Shown here one piece after another: positions 32,140-44,343 of a DNA stretch of 64,000 nucleotides. The notes under the pieces are model-generated. The model ran no database searches. It had not been told where the DNA came from and was given only the letters and a program-made list of their open reading frames with translations. The stretch comes from Halichondria panicea. Lineage: Eukaryota > Porifera > Demospongiae > Suberitida > Halichondriidae. Made by a program: the position numbers and the translations under genes. The stretch is from positions 2,843,803 through 2,907,802 of the forward strand of contig NC_087380.1 of NCBI RefSeq assembly GCF_963675165.1, written 5' to 3'. Every line of letters begins with the position of its first letter. The first letter of the stretch is position 1.

Positions 32140-35100
32140 CTAGCTATAGAGTCCCCAGTAGGTGTGGTTCCATTCTTCAACAACTTTACAGTCCAGCTGG
32201 AAACATAATCCGCTCGGCTCTTTGCTCCCAGAAGTAATTATAACTGCTTGAGAAATGGCCTGATAATTCTCGACGACCAGCAGTAAGAGTCCAATAATGA
32301 GAATTGTCCATGCGACCAGTTCCTTCACAACAGCTGCACTATTGTATTGAGACCGAATAGTGATATTGCCCAGTTCCGATCGTAGTCGGTTGCGAGCAAA
32401 TCGTAGCTTGAGGTAGCAGGCAGCAGGGTAGATGTAGAGGACTAGCACTCCACCAATAGAGCCAACAAAGTTCCATACAAGGCTCACCTGCACGAGGAAA
32501 ACAATAGTTTCAATAAAGGGCTGCTGTACTAGTGTTTCTATTCATTCAGCAATTAAAGCATTGGGGGGTCGTCGTTGAACATAGATATTCAACAACCCCC
32601 CCCCCCCCAATGCTTTAATTGATCTTTCAACACCCGTAACTGTTTAATTAGTTAATCTAATGTTAAATGATTTTTAAAAGCTTAGAAGAGGCCTTTCAAA
32701 TGATGTGTTTAAAATTTCTTTGAGGGCCACAATTTGAGGGCCACAATTTGTTGTTTTTTGGACCATGGGCATTCATTCCATGGTATGGCCAAATACTAAT
32801 ATGAATTTTGATGACACATATCGATCCACATTATGGCAGCTGAAAAAGTATCCCGAACTATTGATTAAACATGCAGGGGGGGTTGTAGTTAAACATCTTT
32901 CAATTAGTATCGTTGATCAAATTTTAGAGGGGGGGGGGGGTGTGGATACCATGTTTGAATTTAAAATTCCAAGAAGGGAAAACCAAATTCAAATTCAAGG
33001 AGATATAAAAGCCCCGATTTCCCCATGAAATTAACCCTGATATACATTTATATTATATACCTTATTAGGAAGTATGCAACTCTGTACAATCATTATTGTG
33101 CAAGGCATTAACAATAACACCGCTGATAATAACCTAGGAAAGGCCATGAATAACATCAGTGCTAATCATTTACTAGTGTTTCATTGTAGTTTTCCAACAG
33201 CATGTGGTTGTGCTGCACATGTAGGTTTGGACAGAACGCCTACTACGGTTTTAATTTCTTCCTTCTTCCTAATGAACTCTTGACCTTATACATACACATA
33301 TGTGCATACATACACACACATACTTGGTTGTACCTAATATGACAGGTACGTCAGTACAGTGGAACCTCTGTTAACAACCACCTCCGAATAAAGGCCAGTT
33401 GCTATATAACGGCCAGGCACCCAGGTCCCAAATGAACAGTTTGTGTACAAAACAACCTCTCAACAAAGGTCACCTCTGTATAAAGGCCAAAACATTGTTC
33501 CCCAAAGGTGTCCGTTATAGAGGGGTTCCACTGTACATTAATTTTTACACCTGTACTTACTAATGTCAGTACAATACACACTGCATTTCTTTAAGGTATG
33601 TAGTGTGACGTAAAGTTGCATACAACAACACTCACGTCTGTAATGAAGCTAGCCGGCAGGAAAGTAAGTGCAAAGATAATCCACGTCTCACAGAACCAAA
33701 TCAGAGTAGGAATCTGCATGTGTGTGTGTGTGCGTGCGTGCGTGCGTGTGGGAGTGTATGCGTGTGTGTGTTTAGCAAACAGACTAATTCCCAACTAAAA
33801 TTACTTGCACTTTTTGATTTCCAGGTAAATATTATAACGTCACCTCTTAACTTCTTAAAAAGCACAGCAAATTTGTTAGTACAAAACAAAATTAGCAGTC
33901 ATAGCCTAAAAAAGGATCGTGATGAACAGAAACAAAGTCCTCACAATACAGGAAAGCCTTTTGCCTAATGGTACAAGACTCCTAACAACCAGTACAGGCA
34001 ACAGTTTGGGGTAGAATAGAAGAAAATTGATGACACACCTTGTTTTTATTGGATCCCTTGGGTATTTTTGAGTCCACATCATCGAGCAGAGTGATGGCCT
34101 CAGTGTTGACATTGTTCTTTCGTGCTCGTCTCTTCTTGAGCTTGTTACTCACCAAGTCTTTGATCAATATGATCACACTGGAAAGAGAGGTGGGGGAGGG
34201 GAGGGAGGGAGGGAGGGAGGGAGGGAGGGAGGGAGGTTAAAACAATGCAGCAAAGGAAACATTGAACTTTATTGTGTGCGTGTGAAGCAGATAGAGGGCC
34301 GCATGTGTTAATTAGCATCCAGTGTTGAGAATTGACTGAAAATATATCTGAAAATAGGTACATGTTTACACTAATCTACAAAATAATGTGTTATTGTACA
34401 TGTAAGACAACACTGACCATTATCTACGATTAATGTCCTCACCTGTTGATTGAGTCTCTGGTGGGGTGGAGTAAGACGGGGTAGCTGGTGACGAGCATGA
34501 AAAGGAGGGCAACACGAGCAGCCAACATCAGATGGTTATTTTTAGGATAGTTTACCATCACGTCACTCTTCAAGCTTTCAAAAAACTGGGGGAAGGTTGA
34601 GGGGACTGTTAGCTGAGGGACCTTACATGTACATCACAATAATAATCAACAAAAAAGTCACAAATGAACTCAATCCAAAAACGTAAGCTGGCAAAATTGT
34701 TCTTCAATGCACCTAAAAATAATAATTATAAGTAATTTGCAAGAATAATAATTATACTGCAAACGAACATTCCCGAGATACAGTACTGCTGGAAAGTACA
34801 ACTACATGTACATGTATAATTATGCTTGCTAAGTTAACAGTGGACACACAAAAGCTTCAGGAAGAGAGTTAATCTATCACTGTACGGACAGAGACATGCA
34901 CACACAGGCTTACCCTGAAGTACCCTGCAAAGATCACAATGTTGTACAGCACATAAGCAGTGAGTATAGCCCCTACGATGATGGAATACAGCTTCACTTT
35001 TGTAACAGGCCCTTTCAGCTCTTTCTGGAGTGGCAGAAGATTGAAATGACAAATGAAGGCAAGACTGCAGTAAGAGATGACAGTCAGTGATCCATTTACA

Positions 35101-36971
35101 CCGACAGGTGCGAGTTGAATCGAATGGTCGGCTATACTGGCGTTGAAATCAGAAGAGGTCCAGTAGATACCAGTGTCAATGGACATGGCCGTGGCAACAA
35201 AGAACACACAGGTGGCACTGTGTGGGCGTGTGCATGTGTGTTAGATACATGTACATGCAAATAAGTTACTGTGCTCAAAGTCATACCATACACTGTACAT
35301 AGTCCCAGTGATATGCCCAGAATTTTTGAAATGTCAAATCTCAATTCGCTTTGCTCGCCCCCAATTATACAAGTAAAGATTATGAATTGGAAATTGACAT
35401 TTAAATGACTAGACAGAACATGTGTCCAAGCCGTTTTTGATTAACGTTTTTGAACACAAACCACGTGATAATTCTTCCCGGTCAATTTGTGACCGAACGT
35501 TGGAGTCTCTGGTCGGTCTTCTAGCTATACTGATCAGTTTTTGACTGCGTGTGTCTACAATGAATCTAATCTGTACACTGCACATGTACTGTATAATGAT
35601 GGTACACATACCTTAAATAGCTAGTGAACTGAAGTGGAGAGAGGTTACGCAACAGGGTGATCGGAAATACCGGCAGGAAGGCCATGCACATGAGCAGGGC
35701 ACAGTTGAGCAGGGGGGAGCACGCGGGGATGTTATTAGTGGCCACCAGGACGTAGGACACTATGGCCTCCAGCTGTGTGTGTGTGTGTGTGGGAGAGGGG
35801 CCCGGGGATAACTAACCATGCTTCTTGAGAAACATCGTTGCCAACGTACAATAAGAATAAAACTGAAAGTGCTTATACAATGTACACTCAAGCTATTGGA
35901 GCAATTAAATGTGTCAAGGCCTGGCTATAATGTTGATACACAAAGGTTTCTAACACAAGGATGCATGTAATAACAGCCTTCCTTGTGTTCCACTTGTAAC
36001 AAGGAACACACGCACACATAGGAAACAGACAAACAGATAATCAATCACCTGATCTCGTGCGAATATCATGTAAGCAATAAGACTCAGGAAGAGTAGAACA
36101 GCAATTGTCAATAGAACAGCAATCTGTGGGAACACAATAGCACTATCAAATAACATGTAACAAGGTGTGGTAGCTATGACTACCTCTGCCACATGCCTTT
36201 AATGCTATTGTCCAAAGTCCCTTTGATATCAGCAAAGTACAGTACTAATAGATAGGAATTATACATGTAGCAAGCTTGGAAATTAAACTAAAGTACCCCT
36301 GTATCATGTAGCTCTATATGCAGAGGGTAATATGAAATACCCCTGCAATCAGTCACCTTGCCAATGGTTCCGTATGCCACCTCTGCCAGGTCAGCGTATC
36401 CCCACACCTCACGGTCGGGGTAGACCTCTTCTGCGTACCTCTTACCAGCAAATAACATGGAGCCAACGTGAATAGATATCAACTGGAGAGGTGATGAGGT
36501 GGTGTTAGATGTGGGTAATGGGAAATGGCGCTAAAAACCATGATGTGTTAACACTCATATACACCTGACTGTACACTGACATAGACTATACTGTACTGAT
36601 AAGTACCGTAAATTACGTGCGGCAAAAGGTGGAAAGGTCAACAAATGAAGCTAATTATAGTGTATAAAGAGTGACCTCACCATAATAACAAAGAAAATGA
36701 TACTCGAGAACACCAGGCCTCCCTGAGCAAACCCGTAGGGCAGGGAGAGGGTACCAGCTCCCACAGACGTCGTCAGTAGGATGAATATGGATGATACAAC
36801 AGTGCCTTGAGTGGCCACTCGCCAGGCTTTGGAGAGCTTAGCAAATATACCTGGGTTTTCAGCCACTGCTTCAGTGTTGTCTCCCATATTTGAGCTTTCT
36901 GTGGAAGTGTTGATGGAATGAAGGGGACTTGCAATTGGTCTAACACCTAGCTTGTCATCCAGTGATGCCAT
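32140..36971 (-). CDS. Amino-acid transporter, AAAP / SLC38-type
   Basis: Nine exons on the minus strand join in frame to 554 aa; 5' to 3': 36971-36681, 36482-36357, 36123-36049, 35772-35612, 35217-34914, 34585-34443, 34177-34039, 33713-33636, 32487-32140. After a polar N-terminal stretch of about 55 residues comes the first membrane segment with SVGAGTLSLPYGFAQGG, the glycine-rich unwound first helix of amino acid/auxin permeases. About ten further hydrophobic segments follow, with a charged loop (KKRRARKNN) in exon 7. Length and topology fit the SLC38/SLC32/SLC36 group; members move neutral amino acids across plasma or lysosomal membranes with Na+ or H+. The exact substrate and subfamily cannot be told. 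The ATG at 36971 is used; the frame extends upstream without an ATG. The gene starts 214 bp downstream of the stop of the IgGFc/Ig gene on the same strand. Confidence 0.88.
32551..32620. repeat. Near-perfect palindrome in the last transporter intron
   Basis: Aattaaagcattgggggg at the left pairs with its complement at the right, and inner gttgaa/ttcaac also pair, leaving a loop of about 8 bp. The right arm has a longer C run (about 14). Further G runs follow near 32876 and 32931. Confidence 0.75.
32621..33356. other. Transporter intron 8, no gene seen
   Basis: A+T-rich intronic DNA. A duplicated gagggccacaatttg word lies near 32724-32752 and G runs lie near 32876-32940. The open frames here have no features of real proteins. 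Confidence 0.4.
33355..33535. mobile_element. pogo/Tigger-like MITE, copy 2
   Basis: A 177-bp element (33357-33533) flanked by TA on both sides. The left end cagtggaacctctgttaaca and the right end (gttatagaggggttccactg) are inverted copies. Internal ataaaggcca words recur. It sits in transporter intron 8 and has no open frame. Confidence 0.85.
34186..34231. repeat. (GGGA)n tract beside the transporter exon-7 acceptor
   Basis: On the minus (coding) strand this reads (TCCC)n followed by ctctctttccag, so it forms an extended polypyrimidine tract for the exon-7 acceptor. Confidence 0.8.
35773..35790 (-). repeat. (CA)n tract forming the acceptor of transporter exon 4
   Basis: The plus strand shows (TG)n; on the coding strand it is (CA)n running directly into cag and exon 4 (from 35772). 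This is the same arrangement as in the two plus-strand genes. Confidence 0.85.
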
Positions 36972-37184
36972 ACGCTTTCTTTCACGCCTTTCTTTCACCT
37001 CGATTGGCTTTCACTGCCAAGCTAGTTAATTGGCCGGCTAGCTTTTGTGTGATTGGTATAGCCTCGAAACAAAGCGCGGCGACAAAAGTGTTTGTATATT
37101 TCGCCGCAGGTAGAAACCGAGGTAGCCTTGCATTTGCAGGTGCATGCACATGAGACATACAGAATGATGATGCACAAACATTAA
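36972..37184. other. Short gap between the IgGFc/Ig gene and the transporter
   Basis: 213 bp must hold the 3' UTR of the upstream gene and the promoter and 5' UTR of the transporter, both minus strand. No canonical AATAAA on the minus strand was found. The middle is richer in CG dinucleotides (aaagcgcggcgac, tttcgccgcagg) than its surroundings. Confidence 0.4.
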
Positions 37185-40100
37185 TCAATTTACAGTGTCA
37201 GTCTTAAAGCCTCTAAGATCTATAGACGAATTGTCATAGGTTTCCACTTCACCAAGGCTGTATGTAGACAATGTAGATGATGGAATAATAGCGCCTTCTT
37301 TCTCAAGTGTAAATTTTGCATCTAATTTACTATCTTCATCTTTGTTCCGTAATGAGAGCCACTGCTTAAATCGATTGGAACTATCACGCAATTCTTCACC
37401 GTAGAAATCATCCTTCACGAATCTTTTACTCCTCCTAGTTCCACTAGGTTCCTTTGGATGCTGCGGAACAATGTTGCATACGTAACCAATCAGCTGGGTT
37501 CCAGATAGGCTAATTATTACATTGCTATCCCTCACAGAAACACTAAACTTCATACTACCAGTTGCAGATTTGAAGTTTGGTCCAAAAACAAACGGTCCAA
37601 ATCCACCGTGCAGGTGCCGATCATAAGACATCCTCAAAAGAGGAGGGAGAATGAAGTACGGAAACGGGGTGTGTAGAGAAAGCTTTATGTTGGTTGCTAG
37701 GAGCATTGATGATGGGTAAATTGGAAATAGATAAGTTTCATTAGCCAGACTGTCTCTAAACTTCTCAGGAGGATAAGTAACGCCAGGCGACACCAAAATG
37801 GAGTGATTTATCTATAGGAATAAAATATTCAGAAGATGATGATGTTACAATCAAATTTATCACATGCATGCAGTCTTATCTATCGAAATCTAACTCACCA
37901 ACTGAAGGTGTTTGTTATCGAATAGCAACGGTTTTTGCCATCGTCTCTTAATGTCCACATTCACCAGATCAGCTGTGACATTGGTGTAGAGAGAGTTAAG
38001 ATAGTCCACAATCAACTTATATTCTTCATTCGAGTCATCGGCATGATAGTTTGATCTGAAACTGCTGTACTCAAAATGCCACAACAATTGATTTCTAATA
38101 GCTTTAGGAAGACTTAACGTTGAATCTGTATTGTCCTGAATACTATCCGAACGAAAATCAAAATTCATGGGGTTCTTGAATGCTCTGAATACATCAATTT
38201 CTTCTTTTTTCTTCCTGTCAGCAGTTTTGAGAAGTTGTGCTTGTACCAAAGACTCTAAAAATTGTATTCTTTTCTCCAACGAATCAATTGTATAAAAAAT
38301 TACAAAGCTTGAGGTGTCTTTATGATCTCTCGCAGCAGTGACCAACTGAACGGTAAAGTACAAGTCAGCATAAGTGTCCATTAGATGCAGAACAGCATCG
38401 TGCTCCAAGGAATACAAGTCACAATCACTAGGTTTTCTTGTCACTAGACAACGATATCGGAACATCTCCGAGCGCTCAACTTCATGCTCCAAAAAATAGC
38501 GAACATGGTTCAACTGGTTCACAGCAGAACTAGGATCATCCAATGGGTCCTTTGGGCATGAGATAGGGATGGGGAATTGAATGGACGGTCGGTTACAAAA
38601 TTCCAATCGCTTCTCCTCCTCCTGAAGATAGTTGACAGAAACCTCGAGGACCTCTTTCTGTGACCGCAAGTTTGCAATATGATACAGAAGCTGCTCCACG
38701 CTCTCTTCAACCCTGTAGAAGAAATAATCAATATTATCACAACTGCAAAATAGTAGAGTATATATAAAGGTAAGTGTACGTTTAACTAATTATCTGTGAT
38801 AGACAGATGAATTTAATTATGTTGTACACGTACCTATTCTTGAGTATCCTGAACCAATAGTCAGGCACTAACTTTACAGGTCTATATACAGAGTCCTCCT
38901 TGAACTTCGACCTCTCTTTAGAGGCAATGAGCAAAGCTTTGGCTTCTTCCAATGACTCGTTATAATCGAGAGGTGATGATCCGGTATCTTGTAGTTGAAG
39001 TAATTTCAGCCATTTCTCCACCTCATCCTTATATCCATACATGACCCACTGTATGTAGGCATTTTCCACTTGTCCGTTCAATAAACTCGAGTGTCTATCG
39101 AACCACTCGCTAAAATAATACCCAGACAAAAAATTCTTCTGCGCCTCAATTTGATTATCAATACTCAGTTTCTTCTCGTAATATTTTGTCTTGTACTGGA
39201 TATACAGACTGAGTCTGGGACGTGTACTATTACTGTCAGTACTACCCAAGTCTTCAACCTTCTCTTGAAGATACAATCTAGCTTCTTGCATTTCGTTTGG
39301 CCCAACATTCATAGGAACCACTCTTAATTGACGTACCAAAAACTCGTACGTTTCAGATAAAGATTTCGCATTACTCAGATCAGTAACGATTAAATTTCCT
39401 TTGGGAATAATATCAGTCAGTTTGAAGTTTTTCTCCATGACATCATACAAGATCGTGTCCATACTACCATCAAAGTTTCGTCCTGGATAATAGTCATCAT
39501 ATTGTAATATCCTGCCGTTAGTCGACAAAGTAAGGTGCTGTTCACCAGAAGAGAGTTCTTCAAATTGCTCGGCAATGGTCGAGTGTAGATCCTTGTAGAG
39601 TGCAACGTGAATTGGACGGATATGATAGGCAAGTACATCTTGAGAAACTCCTAATGAAAGTAACTGTTTAAACACATGTACACGTACCATAAAAAAAATA
39701 GAACGTACCTCCAAATGGAAGAATGTAACTTGAAGAATTGGTGATGCCAGCAATATTAACGACTACACACGTGTAGAGACCCGAGTAATCAACTTGATGA
39801 CTAACTTTAGCTTCAATAGGCACAAGAGGTCCTTCAATCAGTATTGTCCCATTTTCAAAGAATGTCAAATTTGTGTTCCTAGAGCTTATCTTCTGGTGAT
39901 CTTTGTACCATGTGATATTAGGCTTTGGAACTCCCTTTGCAATATCACAAGACATATAGATTTGTGTTGTATTTTTCGCTTGCACGCAGACATCTAACCC
40001 AACTTGTTGATGAACAGTGTCATTTTTTGTGGCATCTTTGCAGCTACCAGGTGAGTGGTAAGGGGGAGGGGCTCTCTCTATCTCCGGAGAAACTGGGCAA

Positions 40101-43100
40101 AAAGAATGTGAGTAATGTTTAAAAAAAATGAAAAATCTCTGGCAAGGCTTACCTATAGTGGATATCGTTGTGTTTATTTGGTCCGGAGGCAGTCCACTAG
40201 TTTCAGCAATACATGTGTACACACCATCAACGTCCTTGTCGGCATTCTTAATCAACAAGGAGCCGTTCCCATAAATCTCTATTTTAGAGCTGTTTTGTAG
40301 TCGCTCTTGACCACTCCACCAAGAAATGTCAGGTCGAGGAGACCCTTTCCTTATTTCACAGTCAATGCGAACACTCAAGCTCACGTGGATCAGGATAATT
40401 TGTCCAGCATGGGCTATCCATGGCCCGAGGGCAGGAAATTCACTCAACGGAGAAATAGGTAGAGGAATTTTCGGCAATGTGGCCTGGTTTGTAGTAATGA
40501 TGTTTGTGATGGAGGGTGGTTGTTGTATCTTTGGAGGAACTGCGAAAGATCATTAAAAATTAATAATGATCACAAAATGAAGATTGAAGAGAATGACTAT
40601 AAGCTGAATACTTGTTGTCTTGTACCCTTTATGTATAGTCGTCTAACTAGCCAAGTACTTTATACCACTTCAGCAACAAAAACAACTATATTAAAACCCC
40701 TCATTATTGTATTAGCACTAATTTCAACTGAGGTTTATGACGTACATAGAATTAAATAACCACAATATTACGGTATTTACTTACCTAGAACAGTTAGGCT
40801 GATGCACTTGCTCCTTGTTCCTTGAGTATTTCCAACATCACAACAGAATTCTGGATCTGTGTTGTCCCCTCCGAGACCAGTAACTATCAGGATTCCATTG
40901 CTGTGCTGCTCAGCCATGCTAGTCAGGAGCTCACCAAACCTTGACCACCTACAGGATGTATGATACAACTATAAACAAAGCAATTTACTACAGTAAAAAG
41001 ACAACAGTTATTAGAATTAGAAAATGCCTTGAGCCATCTACTTTCGAAAGTACTAAATGGCCTAGCAACAGTTCTTACTAATGACTAGTTGAGACAATAG
41101 TTATAAAACTAACCGTAGCATTATGCTTTGCATGTGTTCTATAAAACACATACATAGATGTATACGTACGTGATTTCAGGAGAGGGAAAACCACTTGCAG
41201 AACAGGTGAAAGTAAATGTTTGCCCCTCCATGACTTCCACAGGCCCTTCAATAGTCACATTGCTGGGAGGACTGATCCCTGCATGGAATGTAAACGCAAT
41301 CACAATTAGCGTGTATATTATGTGTAACAAGGTCAGTAAACTGAACAATCCAAGATCACAATCAGGTTAGGCAGCACTCAGAGCTAGCAACAAAAACAAA
41401 ATTGAAGGCTCGGCCAAGTCACTACTGAGCCAATATATTCCATGTGGCACTTATAAACTTTAATCTTCTCAAGATATTACATTACTAGTAAATATTATTA
41501 GCAGTTCAAACACAGGACACAGTATTAGAGTATAAAAATTTAGAAACAAAAACAATCGGCGAACTAGCAGAACAGGCATGCATGGGAAAACAAATATACA
41601 ACTCACTTCCGGCACAGACTTCAGTAGATTGTTGAACGATTTTTGATGAAAAATCTGCATGGCATGTGTAAGTGACACACCCATCCACAAACTCCCCAGA
41701 GACACGAAGGAAATTAGATCCAATGACATACTTGGTACTGTTTGAGACTTTGACATTGTCAGCATGCCATTGCATATTTTCTTCCTCGCCTTGGGTAGGG
41801 CAGCAAATCTCAATTGCCGAGGTGTCGAGATCGATGTACTCGGTTTTGGAGACACCGATTCCAATCAACACATTTTCATTACTTGTGGGTAGACACACAG
41901 GGTCTTTAACAACTATACCAACTGCAGACACCAATTATTAGTTATCTTAGGATATAGATAAAAAGATGCTTACCTGTAGTGGAGACTTGATACACGAGCA
42001 TGTGTTCACCAGCATGACATGTGTAGTTGCCACCGTTACGACTAGTTACAGCATTAATACAAAGAGTTCCATTGTCAAGTAGTTCCAGGTTACGATCAGT
42101 TATCAAATTCCTCTTATTGAATTCCCACGATATGTCGGGTGCATCAAGCGAATGAGAGAGATCACAAGACAAACACAAAGAAGTGTAGTGAAGTACAACA
42201 AATGATGTCTGCTCAGGCTCCACAATGTATGGACCTGAGTGTGCATACATGCATGCATGGAGTACATAATTGCACAAAATAAAGTGGTCAGTACTAGCTA
42301 GCTCTTACCTTCACTCAAAGTTATTTTCATTCCACCGATATAAGCATACGTCTCCAAGAACGAGATCCCATAAGATGTCACGCCAACTTTACCCTCGGGA
42401 TTTGAGTGAGCAACAACAATTGCTTGCTGCTCTGGAGTACTTTCTCTAGCAGTATAGCCGCAAACATCAGTGAGGCAGTAAACTTTCGACCAGTTCATTA
42501 CTTCTTTTCCATTGACTGAAATTGAGCTGGAATTAAAAATGTCTGGTGGTTCGGGAACGAAAAGATTCAAATAGTTTTGAAAAACAAGAGCCGTATAATC
42601 AAAGCCCTGAGCAGAAGAAAAGACAACTTTGTTCAAGTATTGATTAGTAGGTGGGACCAATAGCATGAATGGATCTCCAGTTCCTGAAGAAAGGCTCTCT
42701 GCATATCGACCAGGAGTGAACTGCACTACAAGAACAGGCTCATCAGCTTGTATGTAACAGTAGGGATTTTCTATCTCAATTGTAAAGTTGACTGTGCTCC
42801 CAGCTTTTGTAATCCTGCCTGAGTTGATAGACATTCCAATACCGCATGAGATATTGAAATCAGTGTTCTCTTTGCTGCTCATTATCATCACAATATCGCC
42901 CACCGTACGAGCTGACGATGATGTCACCATAAACTCTTTGCCCCATGTTGCAGTGGGAGGAAATTGTTCAACAAGATGATCACACTCCCTGATATTGTAT
43001 GGCATATTGCCACATTCGTGACCAGAAACAAACGTCACTGGAGCATTGGTTACTATTCGAGAGCCAGTTAAATCCTCGAGGTGTTCTATCTGCAGTGTTT

Positions 43101-44064
43101 CCAAAGCGTTTATAGTTGCAGTCATATTCTGACCAGGTTCAACAAATGATCCCCTCTCAAACGGATTCTCTATTCTTTGTGTAGGTGTGAGAGTCACTAT
43201 AGTGTTATCTTCGCAAGCAACTATCAGGAACATACTGTGAGGTGCTCGATAACTCTCTGAGTGGTCAGTGCTAGACCTGGGCACAGAGACGGCGTAGTAG
43301 ACATACTCAGCTACTGATGGCAAGTGAACACAAGGAAGAGCTGTGTAACCCTCGACTGAATGAATCTCCTCGCTGAAACATTGCAGAGAGAAATGATTAC
43401 TCCCATCAGCTTTGACTCGTATCCCTGCAAAGCAATCAGACAACAATGTATCTTAGCAGCAACTATACAATTATGAATTTGCACCTGATAAATATTAATC
43501 TAACACTCATTACCCAGTAAATAATCAAACCAATAATGGCCATCAACTTAAACACTGCACTCTCAAATGAATATCAATTAACCACCTTTGTTCCTGTCCC
43601 AATCTCCCTGTACTCTAGCCCCTGTCGGTAGTTGGAGGGTACCTGCAGAGATCAACTCTGCCCCCCGAGGGGAAATAGTGTGAACTGTTTCCTTCCCATC
43701 AAATGTTATGGTAACCGTAATACTCTCAGGCTCATCAGTGGTGACAAATAGGTATGTATTGTTCAGACGAAGCAGAGAATAGCGATAGTTGCTAGGTTTC
43801 ACATAGTTTCGCATGAATCCAACCACAAACTCATTTGCGGATGTAGAAATAACTGCAATTATATAAGTAAAGTGTTCATGGTAAAACTCTAGCCATTGAT
43901 ATCTTATACCTCTTTGAGAATCCACACTCTTACAGCAAGATAAGCAAATGGCTGATGCCAGAAAAACCAATGATCCAAATGACTGTGGATGATTGTGCAA
44001 AGATGACAATAGCAACAACAATCTATATAAATTATAGCTCTATTAATACCAATTAACTCACCAT
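37185..44064 (-). CDS. Secreted IgGFc-binding/Ig protein with C-terminal module of unknown function
   Basis: Thirteen coding exons on the minus strand join in frame to 1778 aa; 5' to 3': 44064-44062 (ATG only), 43982-43910, 43852-43586, 43424-42309, 42234-41974, 41921-41607, 41278-41170, 40948-40785, 40539-40153, 40092-39709, 39650-38834, 38712-37899, 37811-37185. Order: signal peptide (MSFGSLVFLASAICLSCC), an IgGFc-binding N-terminal domain (about 26-486; PYNIRECDHLVEQFPP and WGKEF are typical), five Ig-like domains (about 487-1026; Ig 3 spans two exons), then a module of about 750 aa that I do not recognise. The module holds GRILQYDDYYPG, an acidic helical middle and a C-terminal GGFGPFVF stretch; it is paralogous to the divergent neighbour at 44344. 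No membrane helix is seen, so secretion is likely. A basic RRSKR site precedes a 75-aa tail absent from the paralogue. IgGFc-binding domains are known from FCGBP-type mucus proteins; binding here is inferred. Confidence 0.82.
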
Positions 44065-44343
44065 AATGCAAAGTAGCCCTATAGACTAGTGGAGACTGTT
44101 GTAGGTATTAGAAACTCGACAAGCTAAGGTTAGGAGGTTCTTATCTAGTAGATCTACTATAGTTATACTTTCTAGCAACCTTAATTATAGGTGAATGTGG
44201 TTAAATTACCTTCCTCTTAGATATTATAATGTGCATATTCACTCCTTTTCTGTGTTTTGTTGTCTGTTAGATCAGGTAAGCTTGTTGTGTTGCAGATGAT
44301 AAAATTGTTTATTCACCATGCAATTTATGCAGGCTTTATAGAG
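44065..44343. promoter_or_regulatory. Divergent promoter region between the two paralogues
   Basis: 279 bp separate the ATG of the minus-strand IgGFc/Ig gene from the ATG of the plus-strand stand-alone module gene. Both 5' UTRs and promoters must fit here unless there are distant untranslated exons. A small intron-like gtaagc...tgttgcag stretch lies at about 44276-44295. A shared control region is inferred from the spacing. Confidence 0.45.

Noticed and set aside
44040-44061. 22-bp intron alternative at the start of the IgGFc/Ig gene (acceptor tag at 44040)
   Set aside because: Too short to splice, and the resulting N-terminus is a poor signal peptide; the 79-bp intron ending at 43983 gives a good one.
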